A stretch of DNA of 57,183 nucleotides, from positions 1 through 57,183 of the forward strand of contig JAIXSA010000021.1 in assembly GCA_027484915.1 (NCBI GenBank). Reading direction: 5' to 3'. Every line of letters starts with the position of its first letter. Positions within the stretch are counted from its first letter, which is position 1. Below the pieces are notes generated by a model that was not told the DNA's origin, made no database searches, and saw nothing but the letters and a program-made list of their open reading frames with translations. Source of the DNA: Paracoccaceae bacterium. Its GTDB lineage: Bacteria; Pseudomonadota; Alphaproteobacteria; Rhodobacterales; Rhodobacteraceae. This document shows positions 41,221-51,580 of this stretch, one piece after another. A program made the translations under genes and the position numbers.

Positions 41221-42999
41221 CTACAAGGGCCAGATCAGCGGGATCAGCGCACAAGACACCAGCATCACGATGATGTTCAGCGGCAGCCCGATCTTCGTGA
41301 AGTCCGAGAAGCGATAGCCCCCCGGCCCGTAGACCATCATGTTGGTTTGATACCCCACCGGGGTCGCGAATGCGAGCGTAGCCGAAAACATCACCGCCAC
41401 AACGAACGGTCGCGGGTCATGGCCCAGCTTCTCGGCCAGCTCAATGGCGATGGGCGTATAGATCACCGCCACCGCGTTGTTCGACAGGAACTCGGTCAGC
41501 ACCAGGCCAATGAAATAGACCGCAAGGATCAACGCGAAGGGCCCCAGATTCTCCAGCCAGGGGGCCACGCCAGTCACGATCATTCCCACCGCGCCGGACT
41601 GCTCCAGCCCCTCGCCCACGGCCAGCATGGCGAAGATCATCGCAAGCAAACGGCCGTCGACGAAAGAGAACGCCTCGTCGCTGTCCACGCATTGCGTGAC
41701 CAGGATCACTGCAACCGCCAGTAGCGCCAGCGGCAAGATGGGCGCCAGGTCCAGCGCCGACAGGACCACGATCAGCGCCAGCGCCGCCAGCGCGATAGGG
41801 GCCTTCGCCCGCCGGAACGCCATGACGCGCGGCCGGTTCACATCGACCAGGTCCATGTCCGCCGCGAGCCGCTGGATATCCTCGACCGTGCCTTCCAAGA
41901 GCAGCGTATCGCCCACCCGCACGACCAGGTCATCCAGCTGACGACCGATGTTCTGGTTCCGCCGGTGCACCGCCAGCACATAGACCCCATAGCGCCGCCG
42001 CAGCCGCAGGTCGCCCAGCCGGTTGCCCTCCATCCGGCAGCCGGGGCCGATCAGCACCTCGACCGTCTCGGTGTTCACCGACGACAGCTTGTCGACCAGA
42101 TGCACGTCCTTGCGTTCGTGCAGGCCCATGAGTTCGGTCATCTCGGTCCGCAGCACCACCCGGTCGCCCGCCTGCAACGTCACACTGGTCAGGTCCCGCC
42201 GCAACGACGCATCGCCGCGCAGCACGTCGATCACCCGCACGCCGTCGCGCTTGAAGATGTCGATGTCCAGCACCGGTTGGCCGATCAGCTGGCTGTCCTC
42301 GGGCACGGCGACCTCGGTGAAGAACTTCATCTTCCGACGGTCGGTCAACAAGACTCCCATCGACTGTCGCACCGGCAGCAACCGGTCGCCGAACAGCATC
42401 AGGAAGATCCCGCCCGCAATCGTGACAGCGATCCCAAGGGGGGCGATCTCGAACAGGCTGAAATGCTCCAGCCCCTGTTTCACCGCAACCCCGTCCACAA
42501 GGATGTTGGTCGATGTTCCGATCAGCGTGATCATCCCGCCCAGAACCGTCATATAGCTCAATGGAATCAGAAGTTTGGACGGAGCCGTTCCGATCTTCAT
42601 CGCCAGCTGCATCACTACCGGGATCATCACCGCCACCAAGGGCGTGTTGTTCATGAAGGCCGAGGCCGCTGCGATAGACCCGATCAGCACCACGATGACC
42701 GTCTTGGGCCGATCCCCGGCATGGCGGGTGACGGCAGTCACGACGGCCTCGACCGCGCCGGTTCGCACCAGCCCGCCCATAACCAGGAACATCAGCGCGA
42801 TGGTCCAAGGGGCGGGGTTCGACAGGACCGAAGTCGCCTCTTTCACCGGCAGGATCCCCAGCACCAGCATCGCCGCCGCCGCGCCAATCGCCGTGACCTC
42901 GACCGGCGTCCGCTCCATCACGAACAGCACGAACATGACGACCAGGATCGCCATCGCGACCCAGGGCTGCACCTCTGCCGGGATGGACAGTCCGAACAT
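41221..42999 (-). CDS. SLC13/DASS-type transporter with TrkA-C domains
   Basis: This 592-residue membrane protein has membrane-spanning blocks at both ends (MTLIGTSTNILVDG-like substrate loop near residue 145; VLTEFLSNNAVAVIYTPIAI near 520) and two central RCK-C/TrkA-C domains (about 205-290 and 300-385), as in the SLC13 group of sodium/anion symporters. Sulfate, dicarboxylates or other anions are possible substrates. The ATG at 42999 overlaps the EamA gene stop (TGATG); the longer frame to 43077 is not used. Confidence 0.88.
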   Translation of the reverse strand: MFGLSIPAEVQPWVAMAILVVMFVLFVMERTPVEVTAIGAAAAMLVLGILPVKEATSVLSNPAPWTIALMFLVMGGLVRTGAVEAVVTAVTRHAGDRPKTVIVVLIGSIAAASAFMNNTPLVAVMIPVVMQLAMKIGTAPSKLLIPLSYMTVLGGMITLIGTSTNILVDGVAVKQGLEHFSLFEIAPLGIAVTIAGGIFLMLFGDRLLPVRQSMGVLLTDRRKMKFFTEVAVPEDSQLIGQPVLDIDIFKRDGVRVIDVLRGDASLRRDLTSVTLQAGDRVVLRTEMTELMGLHERKDVHLVDKLSSVNTETVEVLIGPGCRMEGNRLGDLRLRRRYGVYVLAVHRRNQNIGRQLDDLVVRVGDTLLLEGTVEDIQRLAADMDLVDVNRPRVMAFRRAKAPIALAALALIVVLSALDLAPILPLALLAVAVILVTQCVDSDEAFSFVDGRLLAMIFAMLAVGEGLEQSGAVGMIVTGVAPWLENLGPFALILAVYFIGLVLTEFLSNNAVAVIYTPIAIELAEKLGHDPRPFVVAVMFSATLAFATPVGYQTNMMVYGPGGYRFSDFTKIGLPLNIIVMLVSCALIPLIWPL

Positions 43000-43937
43000 C
43001 AGGCCGCCCCGGTCTTGGCACGCTGGCGCGGCTGCACCAACGCCACGCCCGCCAGCATCACTGCCAGGGCCAGCCACACCGTAGCTGCAGGCCGCTCGCC
43101 CAGAAGCACCATCGCCCAGATCATCCCCGCCGCCGTCACCAGGTAGCTCGACTGCGCGGCAAAGACCGCTCCCGCCGTCGCCGCCAGCCAGACGTAGCTT
43201 GCGTAAAGCAGCGCATGCAGCGCCGAGGAGAGCGCCAGCGCCAGGTCATCCCGGCCCAGCGGCAGCGGCGAATAGCCCTGATCCAGCACCAGCATCACCG
43301 GCGCGCAGAGGATCAGCCCCATCAGACTTGCCCCCAGCATCGCCTGCAACGCATCCATCCCCAGCGTCCCGCGATGCGCCACGTAGGTCGCCTCCATCGC
43401 GTAGAACAGCGGTCCGACCAGTGCCACCGGCAACCAGCCAAGCATCGCCGCATCCGGAAGCGCCGCGCCTGGGGCGGCAAGCAGCCCGACACCCAGCAGC
43501 CCCATCGCCAGCCCCACCAGCCGCAGGGCCGAGAACCGGTCCATCCCCAGCACCAGCGCCATCGGAAAGGCCAGCATCGGGATCATCGCGATGATGATGG
43601 ACATGATCCCCGACGGCAGATGCGCGACCGAGGCATAGAACGTCCCGTTCGGAATGATCGTCCCCAGCACCGCCACCACGGCATAGAACCGCAGCGCGGG
43701 CCGCGTCAGCTTCATCCCTTTGCGCCGCACCAGGGCGATCGCGCCCAGAACAACGACCATCACCACCTGCTGCCAGAAGATCAGCCCGAACGGCCCGTGC
43801 CCCGTCCCCGTGGCGATCTTGCCCAGGGGATGGGTCGAGCCCCAGCCGACTCCCAGCCAGACCAGCACGCAAACGAAGAACCAGCGCCGCGGCTTCCAGC
43901 TTCCCGGAAGCGGGGCGGCCGCAGACACTTCGCTCAC
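42999..43937 (-). CDS. EamA-family (DMT) transporter
   Basis: This 312-residue protein has ten predicted spans in two EamA repeats (PLGKIATGTGHGPFGLIFWQ near the start; YVAHRGTLGMDALQAMLGAS opening the second repeat). Members export metabolites such as amino acids. It is placed between the phosphoesterase and SLC13 genes with overlapping start and stop codons at both ends, so the three form one operon. Confidence 0.88.
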   Translation of the reverse strand: MSEVSAAAPLPGSWKPRRWFFVCVLVWLGVGWGSTHPLGKIATGTGHGPFGLIFWQQVVMVVVLGAIALVRRKGMKLTRPALRFYAVVAVLGTIIPNGTFYASVAHLPSGIMSIIIAMIPMLAFPMALVLGMDRFSALRLVGLAMGLLGVGLLAAPGAALPDAAMLGWLPVALVGPLFYAMEATYVAHRGTLGMDALQAMLGASLMGLILCAPVMLVLDQGYSPLPLGRDDLALALSSALHALLYASYVWLAATAGAVFAAQSSYLVTAAGMIWAMVLLGERPAATVWLALAVMLAGVALVQPRQRAKTGAA

Positions 43938-44746
43938 GGACCTGCCTCCTGCAGTCTGCCGCCCACCCGGATCATCCGCACCTTCGTCGCAAGGCCGGTC
44001 TTGTCATCGGTCTCGACATAAACCCCCGACAGCGTCGCCTCGCCATTCGCCGGCTCGAACCGCCCCTTGGCCATGCCGGTCAGGAACCGGCGCAACGGCT
44101 CCAGCTTCTCCATCCCGATGACACTGTCATAGTCCCCGCACATGCCCGCGTCGGACTGGTAGGCCGTCCCCTTGCCCAAGATCATTGTATCGCTGGTCGG
44201 CACATGGGTATGCGTGCCCACCACCAACGACGCCATGCCGTCGCACCAATGCCCCATGCCCATCTTCTCGGACGTGGCCTCTGCGTGGAAATCCACCACC
44301 GCCGCCTGCACCACTCCGCCCAGCGTATGCTGCTTCAACACCATCTCAAGCGCACTGAACGGATCATCGAAGGGCCGCTTCATGAACACCTGGCCCAGCG
44401 CCTGCGTCACCAGGACCTTGCGCCCCTGCGTCGCCTCGAACACCCGGAAGCCCCGGCCTGGGGCTACCTTCGAGAAATTCAGGGGCCGCACGATCCGCGG
44501 CTCCTGCTCGATGAAGCTCAGCATGTCCTTCTGGTCAAAGGCATGGTCCCCCAGCGTCAGGCAATCCGCCCCCGCCGCGAGCAGCTCCTTCGCGTGGTCC
44601 CCGGTGATCCCCGCCCCCTGGCTTGCATTCTCGCCGTTCACGACGACAAAATCCAAACCCCACGCGGCGCGAAGCCCCGGAAGCCGCTCGATCACCGCCG
44701 TCCGGCCCGACCGGCCCACGACATCGCCCAGGAATAACAGTCTCAT
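43934..44746 (-). CDS. ymdB: YmdB-type metallophosphoesterase (TIGR00282 family)
   Basis: This 270-residue enzyme starts MRLLFLGDVVGRSGR and has VVNGENASQGAGI, LTLGDHAFDQKDM, VDFHAEATSEKMGMGHW and VVGTHTHVPTSD, all metal-binding motifs of the YmdB family. In Bacillus, YmdB is a 2',3'-cyclic nucleotide phosphodiesterase that affects RNA turnover and biofilm. The ATG at 44746 was chosen because the family begins here; the frame runs on to 44911 without resemblance. Confidence 0.92.
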   Translation of the reverse strand: MRLLFLGDVVGRSGRTAVIERLPGLRAAWGLDFVVVNGENASQGAGITGDHAKELLAAGADCLTLGDHAFDQKDMLSFIEQEPRIVRPLNFSKVAPGRGFRVFEATQGRKVLVTQALGQVFMKRPFDDPFSALEMVLKQHTLGGVVQAAVVDFHAEATSEKMGMGHWCDGMASLVVGTHTHVPTSDTMILGKGTAYQSDAGMCGDYDSVIGMEKLEPLRRFLTGMAKGRFEPANGEATLSGVYVETDDKTGLATKVRMIRVGGRLQEAGP

Positions 44747-44981
44747 GGCCCCCCGATTAGGCGCGGGCCGGGGTTCCGGCAAGCGGAATGACGCAGCGGA
44801 CCCCGAAAAAGCGCCGCAATTCCGGCGGCATCGCCTTGGCTGGAACAACCGCCCAAAGGGAAGATTGTTCTCCGGAAAACGTCCGTCGGGGCAAATCCTT
44901 CTCCAGAGCACACGAATCGCAGGCGCGCGGAAATAGCGTCCCCCGGTTTCCCTCGCCCCCGCGCCGCATTATCTCTGTCGC

Positions 44982-47369
44982 ATGACCTCGCTCCCCCCCG
45001 CCCTCGCTGACTGGTTCGCCGCCAAGGGCTGGACTCTCCACCCCCACCAGCTTGACATGCTGGCCAAGGCACATGACCCCGCCACCCTCCTCATCGCACC
45101 CACCGGGGGCGGCAAGACCCTCGCCGGGTTCCTCCCCACCCTCGCCGAGCTTGGCCCCAACCCGCCCCCCGGCCTTCACACCCTGTATGTCTCCCCCCTC
45201 AAGGCCCTGACCGCCGACATCCGCCGCAACCTCGGCACCCCCATCGAAGGCGCGGGCCTGAAGATCCGGGTCGAGGACCGCACCGGCGACACCTCCTACA
45301 CCCAGCGCCGCCGCCAGCGCGCCGACCCGCCGCACATCCTGCTGACCACGCCGGAATCCCTCGCCCTCCTCCTCAGCTACGAAGACGCCCCCCGCATCTT
45401 CGCCGGCCTCCAGCGTGTCATCGTCGACGAAATCCACGCGCTCGCCGAAAGCAAACGTGGCGACCAACTCGTCCTCCAGATCGCCCGCCTGCAATCGCTG
45501 AACCCGACCCTCCGCCGCATTGGCCTGTCCGCCACGGTCGAAAACCCCCCGGCGCTCGCCCGCTTCCTCAGCCCCCAGACGACGATCCTCGAAGCCGACC
45601 CCGGCCCCGACCCCGACATCTCCATGCTGGAAACCGATGCCCCCCCACCGTGGAGCGGCGGCGGCGGCCGCTACGCCATTCCTGCCATCCTGAATGAGAT
45701 CACGCGTCACAACACCACGCTCATCTTCCACAACACCCGCGCCCAGGCCGAGCTATTCTTCCACGACCTCTGGCTCCAGAACACCGAAGATCTGCCCATC
45801 GGCATCCACCACGGCTCCCTCTCCCGCGAACAGCGCGAACGCGTCGAACAGGCCATGACCGCAGGGGCGCTGAGAGCCGTCGTCTGCACCGGCTCGCTCG
45901 ACCTCGGCATCGACTGGGGCGACGTCGACCTTGTGATCCAGGTTGGCGCGCCCAAGAACGTCAAACGCCTCGTCCAGCGCATCGGCCGTGCCAACCACCG
46001 CTACAACGCCCCGTCCAAGGCCCTCCTCGTCCCCGCCAACCGCTTCGAGGTGGTGGAATGCCAGGCCGCCCTCGACGCCGTCCGCGCCCATACCCTCGAC
46101 GGCGAACCCCGCGGCCCCGGCTCCCGCGATGTCCTCTGCCAGCACATCCTCGCCACCGCCTGTGCCGGCCCCTTCGACGCGGGCCAGCTTTACGCCGAAG
46201 TCATCACCGCAGGCCCCTACGCGCATCTCACCCGCGCTGAGTTCGACGCCTGCCTCGATTTCACCGCCACCGGCGGCTATGCACTGAAAGCCTACGACCG
46301 CTGGCAGCGCCTGAAGCAGACGGGTGGCAAATGGCACCTCCGCGACCCTCGCGCCGCCGCCCTGATCCGCCAGAACCTCGGCACCATCATCGACATCGAG
46401 ACCCTCAAGGTCCGCCTCCGGGGCCACGGCGCTCCCTTGGGCGAGGTCGAGGAAAGCTTCGCCGCCACCCTCACCCCCGGCGACACCTTCCTGATCGGCG
46501 GCCAGATCGTCCGCTACGAGGGCCTCCGCGAGATGACGGTCGAGGTCTCCAGGACCCCCGGCCGCGATCCCAAGGTCGCCGTCTTCAACGGCACCAAGTT
46601 CGCCACCTCCACCCTCCTCACCGACCGCATCCTGCAGATCTTCCAGGCCGACACCTGGCCCGACCTCCCCGCCCACACTGCCTGGTGGCTGGCCAAACAG
46701 CGCGAAGTCTCGCGCCTTCCCGACCCCGCCTCGCTCCTCCTGGAAAGCTTCCCCCACGACGGACGCGAACACCTCGTCGTCTACGGCTTCGCAGGCCGCA
46801 ACGCCCAGCAGACCCTCGGCCTTCTCGTCACGAAACAGATGGAATCCCAGGGCCTTGCGCCCCTCGGCTTCGTCGCCACCGACTATGCCACCCTCATCTG
46901 GGGCCTCGACCCCGTCACCGATCCCGCACCCCTCTTCGACCTCGCCACCCTGCGCGACGGCCTTGACCACTGGCTCTCCGGCAACGCCGTGATGAAGCGC
47001 ACCTTTCGCAACACCGCCATCATCGCAGGCCTCATCGAACGCTCCCACCAGGGCCGCCGCAAGACCGGCCGCCAGGCGACCTTCTCCTCCGACATCCTCT
47101 ACGACACGCTCCGCAAATATGACCCCGACCACCTCCTCCTCCAGATCACCCGGGAAGAGGCCCTCCGCGGCCTCATCGACTTTTCCCGCATCGAGGCCAT
47201 GCTCGCCCGCGTCGGCGACAACATCGTCCTGAAACGCCTTGCCCGCGTCACCCCCCTCGCCGCCCCACTCTTCTTCGAGCCCGGCCGCATCCCCGTGCAC
47301 GGAGAAGCCCGCGACCGCCTCGCCACCGCCCAGGCCCAGGCGCTGATGGAAGCCGCCGGCCTGGCCTGA
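44982..47369 (+). CDS. lhr-like: Lhr-like DEXH helicase (ligase-associated DNA repair)
   Basis: This 795-residue superfamily 2 helicase has Walker A APTGGGKT, motif II VDEIHALAESKRG, motif III GLSATVENP and motif VI RLVQRIGRANHRY, then the Lhr core C-terminal domains. It translocates on single-stranded DNA and unwinds it during damage repair. Its usual partners are an ATP-dependent DNA ligase, an exonuclease and PdeM; here only PdeM follows, 149 bases downstream. Confidence 0.92.
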   Translation: MTSLPPALADWFAAKGWTLHPHQLDMLAKAHDPATLLIAPTGGGKTLAGFLPTLAELGPNPPPGLHTLYVSPLKALTADIRRNLGTPIEGAGLKIRVEDRTGDTSYTQRRRQRADPPHILLTTPESLALLLSYEDAPRIFAGLQRVIVDEIHALAESKRGDQLVLQIARLQSLNPTLRRIGLSATVENPPALARFLSPQTTILEADPGPDPDISMLETDAPPPWSGGGGRYAIPAILNEITRHNTTLIFHNTRAQAELFFHDLWLQNTEDLPIGIHHGSLSREQRERVEQAMTAGALRAVVCTGSLDLGIDWGDVDLVIQVGAPKNVKRLVQRIGRANHRYNAPSKALLVPANRFEVVECQAALDAVRAHTLDGEPRGPGSRDVLCQHILATACAGPFDAGQLYAEVITAGPYAHLTRAEFDACLDFTATGGYALKAYDRWQRLKQTGGKWHLRDPRAAALIRQNLGTIIDIETLKVRLRGHGAPLGEVEESFAATLTPGDTFLIGGQIVRYEGLREMTVEVSRTPGRDPKVAVFNGTKFATSTLLTDRILQIFQADTWPDLPAHTAWWLAKQREVSRLPDPASLLLESFPHDGREHLVVYGFAGRNAQQTLGLLVTKQMESQGLAPLGFVATDYATLIWGLDPVTDPAPLFDLATLRDGLDHWLSGNAVMKRTFRNTAIIAGLIERSHQGRRKTGRQATFSSDILYDTLRKYDPDHLLLQITREEALRGLIDFSRIEAMLARVGDNIVLKRLARVTPLAAPLFFEPGRIPVHGEARDRLATAQAQALMEAAGLA

Positions 47370-47518
47370 GCCTTTCACATTGGCCCAAACATCCCCGCCG
47401 GAGGCCCCCTGAGGCAAGCGGCGCAGTCCGCGCAGCCGAGGCAAAGACTCGGTGCGAAGCACTCAATTCAACAACCGCCCCTTGCCTCCGGACCAACGGT
47501 CGCGTCATAGAACAAACC

Positions 47519-48166
47519 ATGCACCACGCGCTCTTCTTCCACGGCGAAACGCTGCACCTCATGCCCTCCGGCGCGCTTTACTGGCCCGCCCGCAAGACAC
47601 TGGCGGTCTCCGACCTCCATCTCGGCAAGTCCGAACGCCTCGCTCGCCGTGGCGGCACTCTCCTGCCCCCCTACGAGACGCAGGCAACGCTCGAAAAACT
47701 TGACCGCGACCTCGACCACACGCAGGCCGATACCGTCATCTGCCTTGGCGACAGTTTCGACGACCTCGCCGCCGCGGATGGGATCGAGGAAAGCGCCCGC
47801 CTCTGGCTCGCCCGCCTGATGGCCGGGAAAAGCTGGACCTGGATCACCGGCAACCACGACCCCGGCCCCATCGACATCGGCGGCACCCACCGGGCCGCGC
47901 TGATGCTCCAGCCCTTCACCTTCCGCCACATTGCCGAACCACAGGAAACGGGCGAAATTTCGGGGCACTACCACCCCAAGGCCCGCCTCGCCGGTCAATC
48001 GAAACCCTGCTTCCTGGCGGATGCCCAACGCCTGATCCTGCCCGCCTACGGGGTCTACACCGGCGGCCTGCGCGCCCATGACACGGCACTTACCACGCTC
48101 ATGGCAAAAGACTCGCTGGCCATCCTCACCGGCCCGCGCGTCCTTGCAATTCCAATGCCCAGGTAG
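47519..48166 (+). CDS. pdeM: Ligase-associated DNA-repair phosphoesterase PdeM
   Basis: This 215-residue calcineurin-like phosphoesterase has the metal motifs SDLHLGKSE, CLGDSFDD, TGNHDPG and SGHYHPKARL. PdeM proteins accompany the Lhr-like helicase and ATP-dependent ligase in bacterial repair clusters and probably process damaged ends. It ends 20 bases from the convergent folD gene. Confidence 0.9.
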   Translation: MHHALFFHGETLHLMPSGALYWPARKTLAVSDLHLGKSERLARRGGTLLPPYETQATLEKLDRDLDHTQADTVICLGDSFDDLAAADGIEESARLWLARLMAGKSWTWITGNHDPGPIDIGGTHRAALMLQPFTFRHIAEPQETGEISGHYHPKARLAGQSKPCFLADAQRLILPAYGVYTGGLRAHDTALTTLMAKDSLAILTGPRVLAIPMPR

Positions 48167-48185
48167 GGTGTGCCTTCAGGCGCAC

Positions 48186-49076
48186 CTATGCCGTCAGCCC
48201 CTCCGGCTCGGCCAGCCCATTGGCCCGGCAGCAGGCGGTCAGCGTGTTTGCCAGAAGGCAGGCAATCGTCATCGGCCCGACCCCGCCCGGCACCGGAGTG
48301 ATCGCCCCCGCCACTGCCGCAGCGCTTTCATAGTGGACGTCGCCCACCAGCTTGGCCTTGCCGTCGCGCTCGATCCGGTTGATGCCGACGTCGATCACCG
48401 TCGCCCCCGGCCGCACCATTTCGCCGGTGATCATCTCGGGCCGACCCACGGCCGCCACCAGGATATCCGCCCGGCGGCAGACCTCGGCCAGGTCCTTGGT
48501 CCGGCTGTGCGCGATCGTCACCGTGCAGCTGTCCCCCAGCAGAAGCTGCGCCATCGGCTTGCCCACGATGTTCGACCGCCCCACCACGACGGCGTTCAGC
48601 CCGGCCAGCTTTCCGTGATGATCCCGCAGCATCATCAGGCACCCAAGGGGCGTGCAGGGCACCATGGACTTCTGCCCTGTACCCAGAAGGCCGACGTTCG
48701 AAATGTGGAACCCGTCCACGTCCTTCGCGGGGTCGATGCGGTTGATGACCAGCTCGCTGTTCAGATGCCCCGGCAGCGGCAATTGCACCAGAATCCCATG
48801 CACCTTCGGGTCCGCATTCAGCTTGTCGATCAGCGCCAGCAACTCGGCCTCGCTGGTCGAAGCATCCAGCCGATGTTCGAAAGATGCCATTCCGACCTCG
48901 ATGGTCGAGGCGTGCTTGTTCCGGACATAGACCTGGCTTGCCGGGTCTTCCCCGACCAGCACGACGGCCAGCCCCGGCTGGATCCCGTTCGCTTCCTTCA
49001 GCCGCGCCACATGCTCGGCCACCTGGCCCCGCACCTTGGCCGCAAAGGCCTTGCCGTCGATCACCTTGGCTGTCAT
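48186..49076 (-). CDS. folD: Methylene-THF dehydrogenase / methenyl-THF cyclohydrolase FolD
   Basis: This 296-residue enzyme interconverts 5,10-methylene-, 5,10-methenyl- and 10-formyl-tetrahydrofolate with NADP. Marks are [17 protein letters not shown], the [15 protein letters not shown] and [10 protein letters not shown] loops, and [17 protein letters not shown]. The ATG at 49076 gives the normal N-terminus ([15 protein letters not shown]). It lies downstream of formate-THF ligase and works with it to move one-carbon units between formate and methylene-THF. Confidence 0.96.
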   Translation of the reverse strand: MTAKVIDGKAFAAKVRGQVAEHVARLKEANGIQPGLAVVLVGEDPASQVYVRNKHASTIEVGMASFEHRLDASTSEAELLALIDKLNADPKVHGILVQLPLPGHLNSELVINRIDPAKDVDGFHISNVGLLGTGQKSMVPCTPLGCLMMLRDHHGKLAGLNAVVVGRSNIVGKPMAQLLLGDSCTVTIAHSRTKDLAEVCRRADILVAAVGRPEMITGEMVRPGATVIDVGINRIERDGKAKLVGDVHYESAAAVAGAITPVPGGVGPMTIACLLANTLTACCRANGLAEPEGLTA

Positions 49077-49077
49077 C

Positions 49078-49431
49078 TCATCCCTCGTGTTTTTCGCGCC
49101 CCTCTGGCCGGGCTGCGGTCTTCTCATCTTTGATAGGGCGCAGCGTATGCGCCTCGTAACCATAGTAAGTGAGGAATGGTCTCCATACGGCGGAAACCCC
49201 TTTCCAAATCGAACCCATGACCGGCCCAACAAACTTGATCGTCAAGCCCGAGCTCGCTGCCAACAACCCGTAGGCCAAGATGGGATCGACTCGGAAGAGA
49301 GCAGTATAGACTGCCATTAAGCCTACGACGCATAAGGCCAGACCAGCCAGCAGCGCCCCTGCCGACAGCAGCACCAGTCCCAGCGCGAGACCCACCTCCA
49401 CCAACCGTCCGCCCGGCCTGCCGTGGCCCAT
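49078..49431 (-). CDS. Small membrane protein of unknown function
   Basis: The roughly 117-residue product has two or three hydrophobic spans ([33 protein letters not shown]) and a charged C-terminal tail. The stop is one base from the folD start, so translation is coupled. The ATG at 49431 is better spaced from GAGGGG than a GTG at 49437. I do not recognise the family. Confidence 0.7.
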   Translation of the reverse strand: MGHGRPGGRLVEVGLALGLVLLSAGALLAGLALCVVGLMAVYTALFRVDPILAYGLLAASSGLTIKFVGPVMGSIWKGVSAVWRPFLTYYGYEAHTLRPIKDEKTAARPEGREKHEG

Positions 49432-49440
49432 AGTCACCCC

Positions 49441-49674
49441 TCAATCCTTGTGCATACTCTCCCGTCCAAGGTGGCTTCCCTCGTGCGCGATGGATCAGTC
49501 GATCAGCCGCCGCCAAGACTTCTCCACCCGATCGGGCGGCAGTCCCGAGGTGGAGGCAGGGAGACAGACATTCCCAACCACTTCGTCGACTGGTGACCCG
49601 ATCCGCGCGCACAGGTCGATCTCGGCCCGGATCCCGGCCATCGTGCTGCAGTCGGCAGGCTTTCGCACCTTCAT
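49441..49674 (-). pseudogene. Relic of chorismate mutase
   Basis: The start MKVRKPADCSTMAGIRAEID is the classic N-terminus of alphaproteobacterial AroQ-type chorismate mutase, and VDEVVGNV ... GLPPDRVEKSWRRLID is its C-terminal helix. The segment in between (helix 1 with the catalytic Arg/Lys residues, about 25-30 residues) is missing, and a TGA at 49495 stops the frame before the family end (SIAHEGSHLG), which is still readable to 49441. The family order fhs - chorismate mutase - folD is known in this bacterial group, which supports the identity. It cannot be an active enzyme. Confidence 0.8.
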
Positions 49675-49733
49675 GCCCTCTTGCAGGCTGCCCCCAAGAT
49701 AGGGGGACAGCCTGGCAAGGGCAATTCGCCCGC

Positions 49734-51410
49734 TTAGAACAGACCCTCGACGTTGCCGTCATCGTTCAGCCGGATCACTTCGGCCGACGGGACCTTCGGC
49801 AGGCCCGGCATGGTCATGATCTCGCCGCAGATCGCGACGATGAAACCAGCCCCGGCCGAAAGCCGCACTTCGCGCACCGGGACCGTGTGGCCCGTGGGCG
49901 CACCGCGCACGGTCGGGTCGGTGGTGAAGCTGTACTGGGTCTTGGCCACGCAGATCGGCAGGTGACCGTAACCGGCGGCTTCCCAGGTCTTCAGCTGGTC
50001 ACGGATCGACTTGTCGGCGATCACGTCATCGGCGTGATAGATGCGCTTGGCGATGGTCTGCAGCTTCTGGAACAGCGGCATGTCATCGGGATACAGCGGC
50101 GCAAAGTTCGCAGCGCCCGACTCCGCCAGTTGAACGACCTTGTTGGCCAGGTCCTCGATCCCGGCGCTGCCGTTCGCCCAGTGTTTGCACAGGATGGCTT
50201 CGGCGCCCTGCTCGGCCACATAGGCCTTCACTGCCGCCACTTCGGCATCGGTGTCGCTGTAGAAGTGGTTGATCGCCACGACGACCGGCACGCCGAAGGA
50301 CTTCACGTTGGCGATGTGGCGGCCCAGGTTCGGGCAGCCCTTCTTCACGGCTTCGACGTTTTCCGCGCCAAGGTCGGCCTTCGCCACGCCGCCGTTCATC
50401 TTCATCGCGCGCACCGTGGCGACGATGACCGCAGCCGAAGGCTTCAGCCCCGCCTTGCGGCACTTGATGTCAAAGAACTTCTCGGCTCCAAGGTCCGCGC
50501 CGAACCCGGCTTCGGTCACCACGTATTCACCAAGCTTCAGCGCGGTCTTGGTCGCGATGACGCTGTTGCAACCGTGGGCGATGTTGGCAAACGGGCCGCC
50601 GTGGACGAAAGCCGGGTTGTTCTCCAGCGTCTGCACGATGTTCGGCTGCATCGCGTCCTTCAGCAGAACCGTCATCGCACCGTCGGCCTTGATGTCGCGG
50701 GCGTAGATCGCCTTCTTCTCGCGGGTATAGGCCACGACGATGTCGCCCAGCCGCTTTTGCAGGTCGTCAAGGTCGTTCGACAGGCACAGGATCGCCATGA
50801 CTTCCGAGGCGACGGTGATGTCGAACCCGGTCTGACGCGGGAAGCCGTTGGCGACGCCGCCCAGGTTCACCACGATATCCCGCAACGCGCGGTCGTTCAT
50901 GTCCATCACCCGGCGCCAGACGATGCGGCGCTCGTCGATCTGGAGTTCATTGCCCCAGTAGATGTGGTTGTCGATCATCGCGGCCAGCAGGTTGTGTGCG
51001 CTGGTGATCGCGTGGAAGTCCCCGGTGAAGTGAAGGTTCATCTCCTCCATCGGCACGACCTGGGCCATCCCGCCGCCCGCAGCGCCGCCCTTCATCCCGA
51101 AGTTCGGGCCAAGGCTGGCTTCGCGGATGCAGACCACGGCCTTCTTGCCGATCCGGTTCAGACCATCGCCCAGACCCACCGTCGTGGTCGTCTTGCCTTC
51201 GCCCGCCGGGGTCGGGTTGATCGCAGTCACCAGGATCAGCTTGCCGTCGGGCTTGCCGGCCAGCGATTTGATGAATTCCTGGCTGACCTTCGCCTTGTCA
51301 TGGCCGTAGGGCAGCAAGTGCTCCGACGGGATGCCCAGCTTGGCACCAATCTCCATGATCGGCTTCTTTTTCGCTTCGCGTGCAATCTCGATGTCGGTCT
51401 TGAAGGCCAT
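49734..51410 (-). CDS. fhs: Formate-tetrahydrofolate ligase
   Basis: The 558-residue enzyme makes 10-formyl-THF from formate, THF and ATP. The ATP-binding motif [19 protein letters not shown] lies near residue 70; [16 protein letters not shown] and [11 protein letters not shown] are further family marks. The ATG at 51410 follows GGGAGA and gives the usual start ([16 protein letters not shown]). With FolD it feeds formate into one-carbon metabolism. Confidence 0.96.
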   Translation of the reverse strand: MAFKTDIEIAREAKKKPIMEIGAKLGIPSEHLLPYGHDKAKVSQEFIKSLAGKPDGKLILVTAINPTPAGEGKTTTTVGLGDGLNRIGKKAVVCIREASLGPNFGMKGGAAGGGMAQVVPMEEMNLHFTGDFHAITSAHNLLAAMIDNHIYWGNELQIDERRIVWRRVMDMNDRALRDIVVNLGGVANGFPRQTGFDITVASEVMAILCLSNDLDDLQKRLGDIVVAYTREKKAIYARDIKADGAMTVLLKDAMQPNIVQTLENNPAFVHGGPFANIAHGCNSVIATKTALKLGEYVVTEAGFGADLGAEKFFDIKCRKAGLKPSAAVIVATVRAMKMNGGVAKADLGAENVEAVKKGCPNLGRHIANVKSFGVPVVVAINHFYSDTDAEVAAVKAYVAEQGAEAILCKHWANGSAGIEDLANKVVQLAESGAANFAPLYPDDMPLFQKLQTIAKRIYHADDVIADKSIRDQLKTWEAAGYGHLPICVAKTQYSFTTDPTVRGAPTGHTVPVREVRLSAGAGFIVAICGEIMTMPGLPKVPSAEVIRLNDDGNVEGLF

Positions 51411-51580
51411 GTATGTCTCCCACGGGGCAAATTGTGCCGTTTGCGACGTGATACCGGGCGCAAGCCCCTTGTCGAAGGTGTTTTGCGACCTAAAGACCGC
51501 GAAAATCGCCAGCCGACGTTTCCGATACGAAACCTCGGCCCGCGGATGCGGAATTTTCACATCATTTAACTATTTTTCCG

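Noticed and set aside
45753-47462. Minus-strand frame of 569 codons antisense to the helicase
   Set aside because: Gly/Glu/Val-rich shadow without ribosome binding site; the plus-strand helicase has all motifs.
48167-48188. Hairpin between pdeM and folD (GGTGTGCC/GGCGCACC)
   Set aside because: It contains a wobble pair and lacks a T-run, and it overlaps the end of folD; too weak to call a terminator.
51411-51580. Possible riboswitch in front of formate-THF ligase
   Set aside because: One-carbon genes can carry THF or ZTP riboswitches, but I could not find the conserved core or a convincing stem arrangement.
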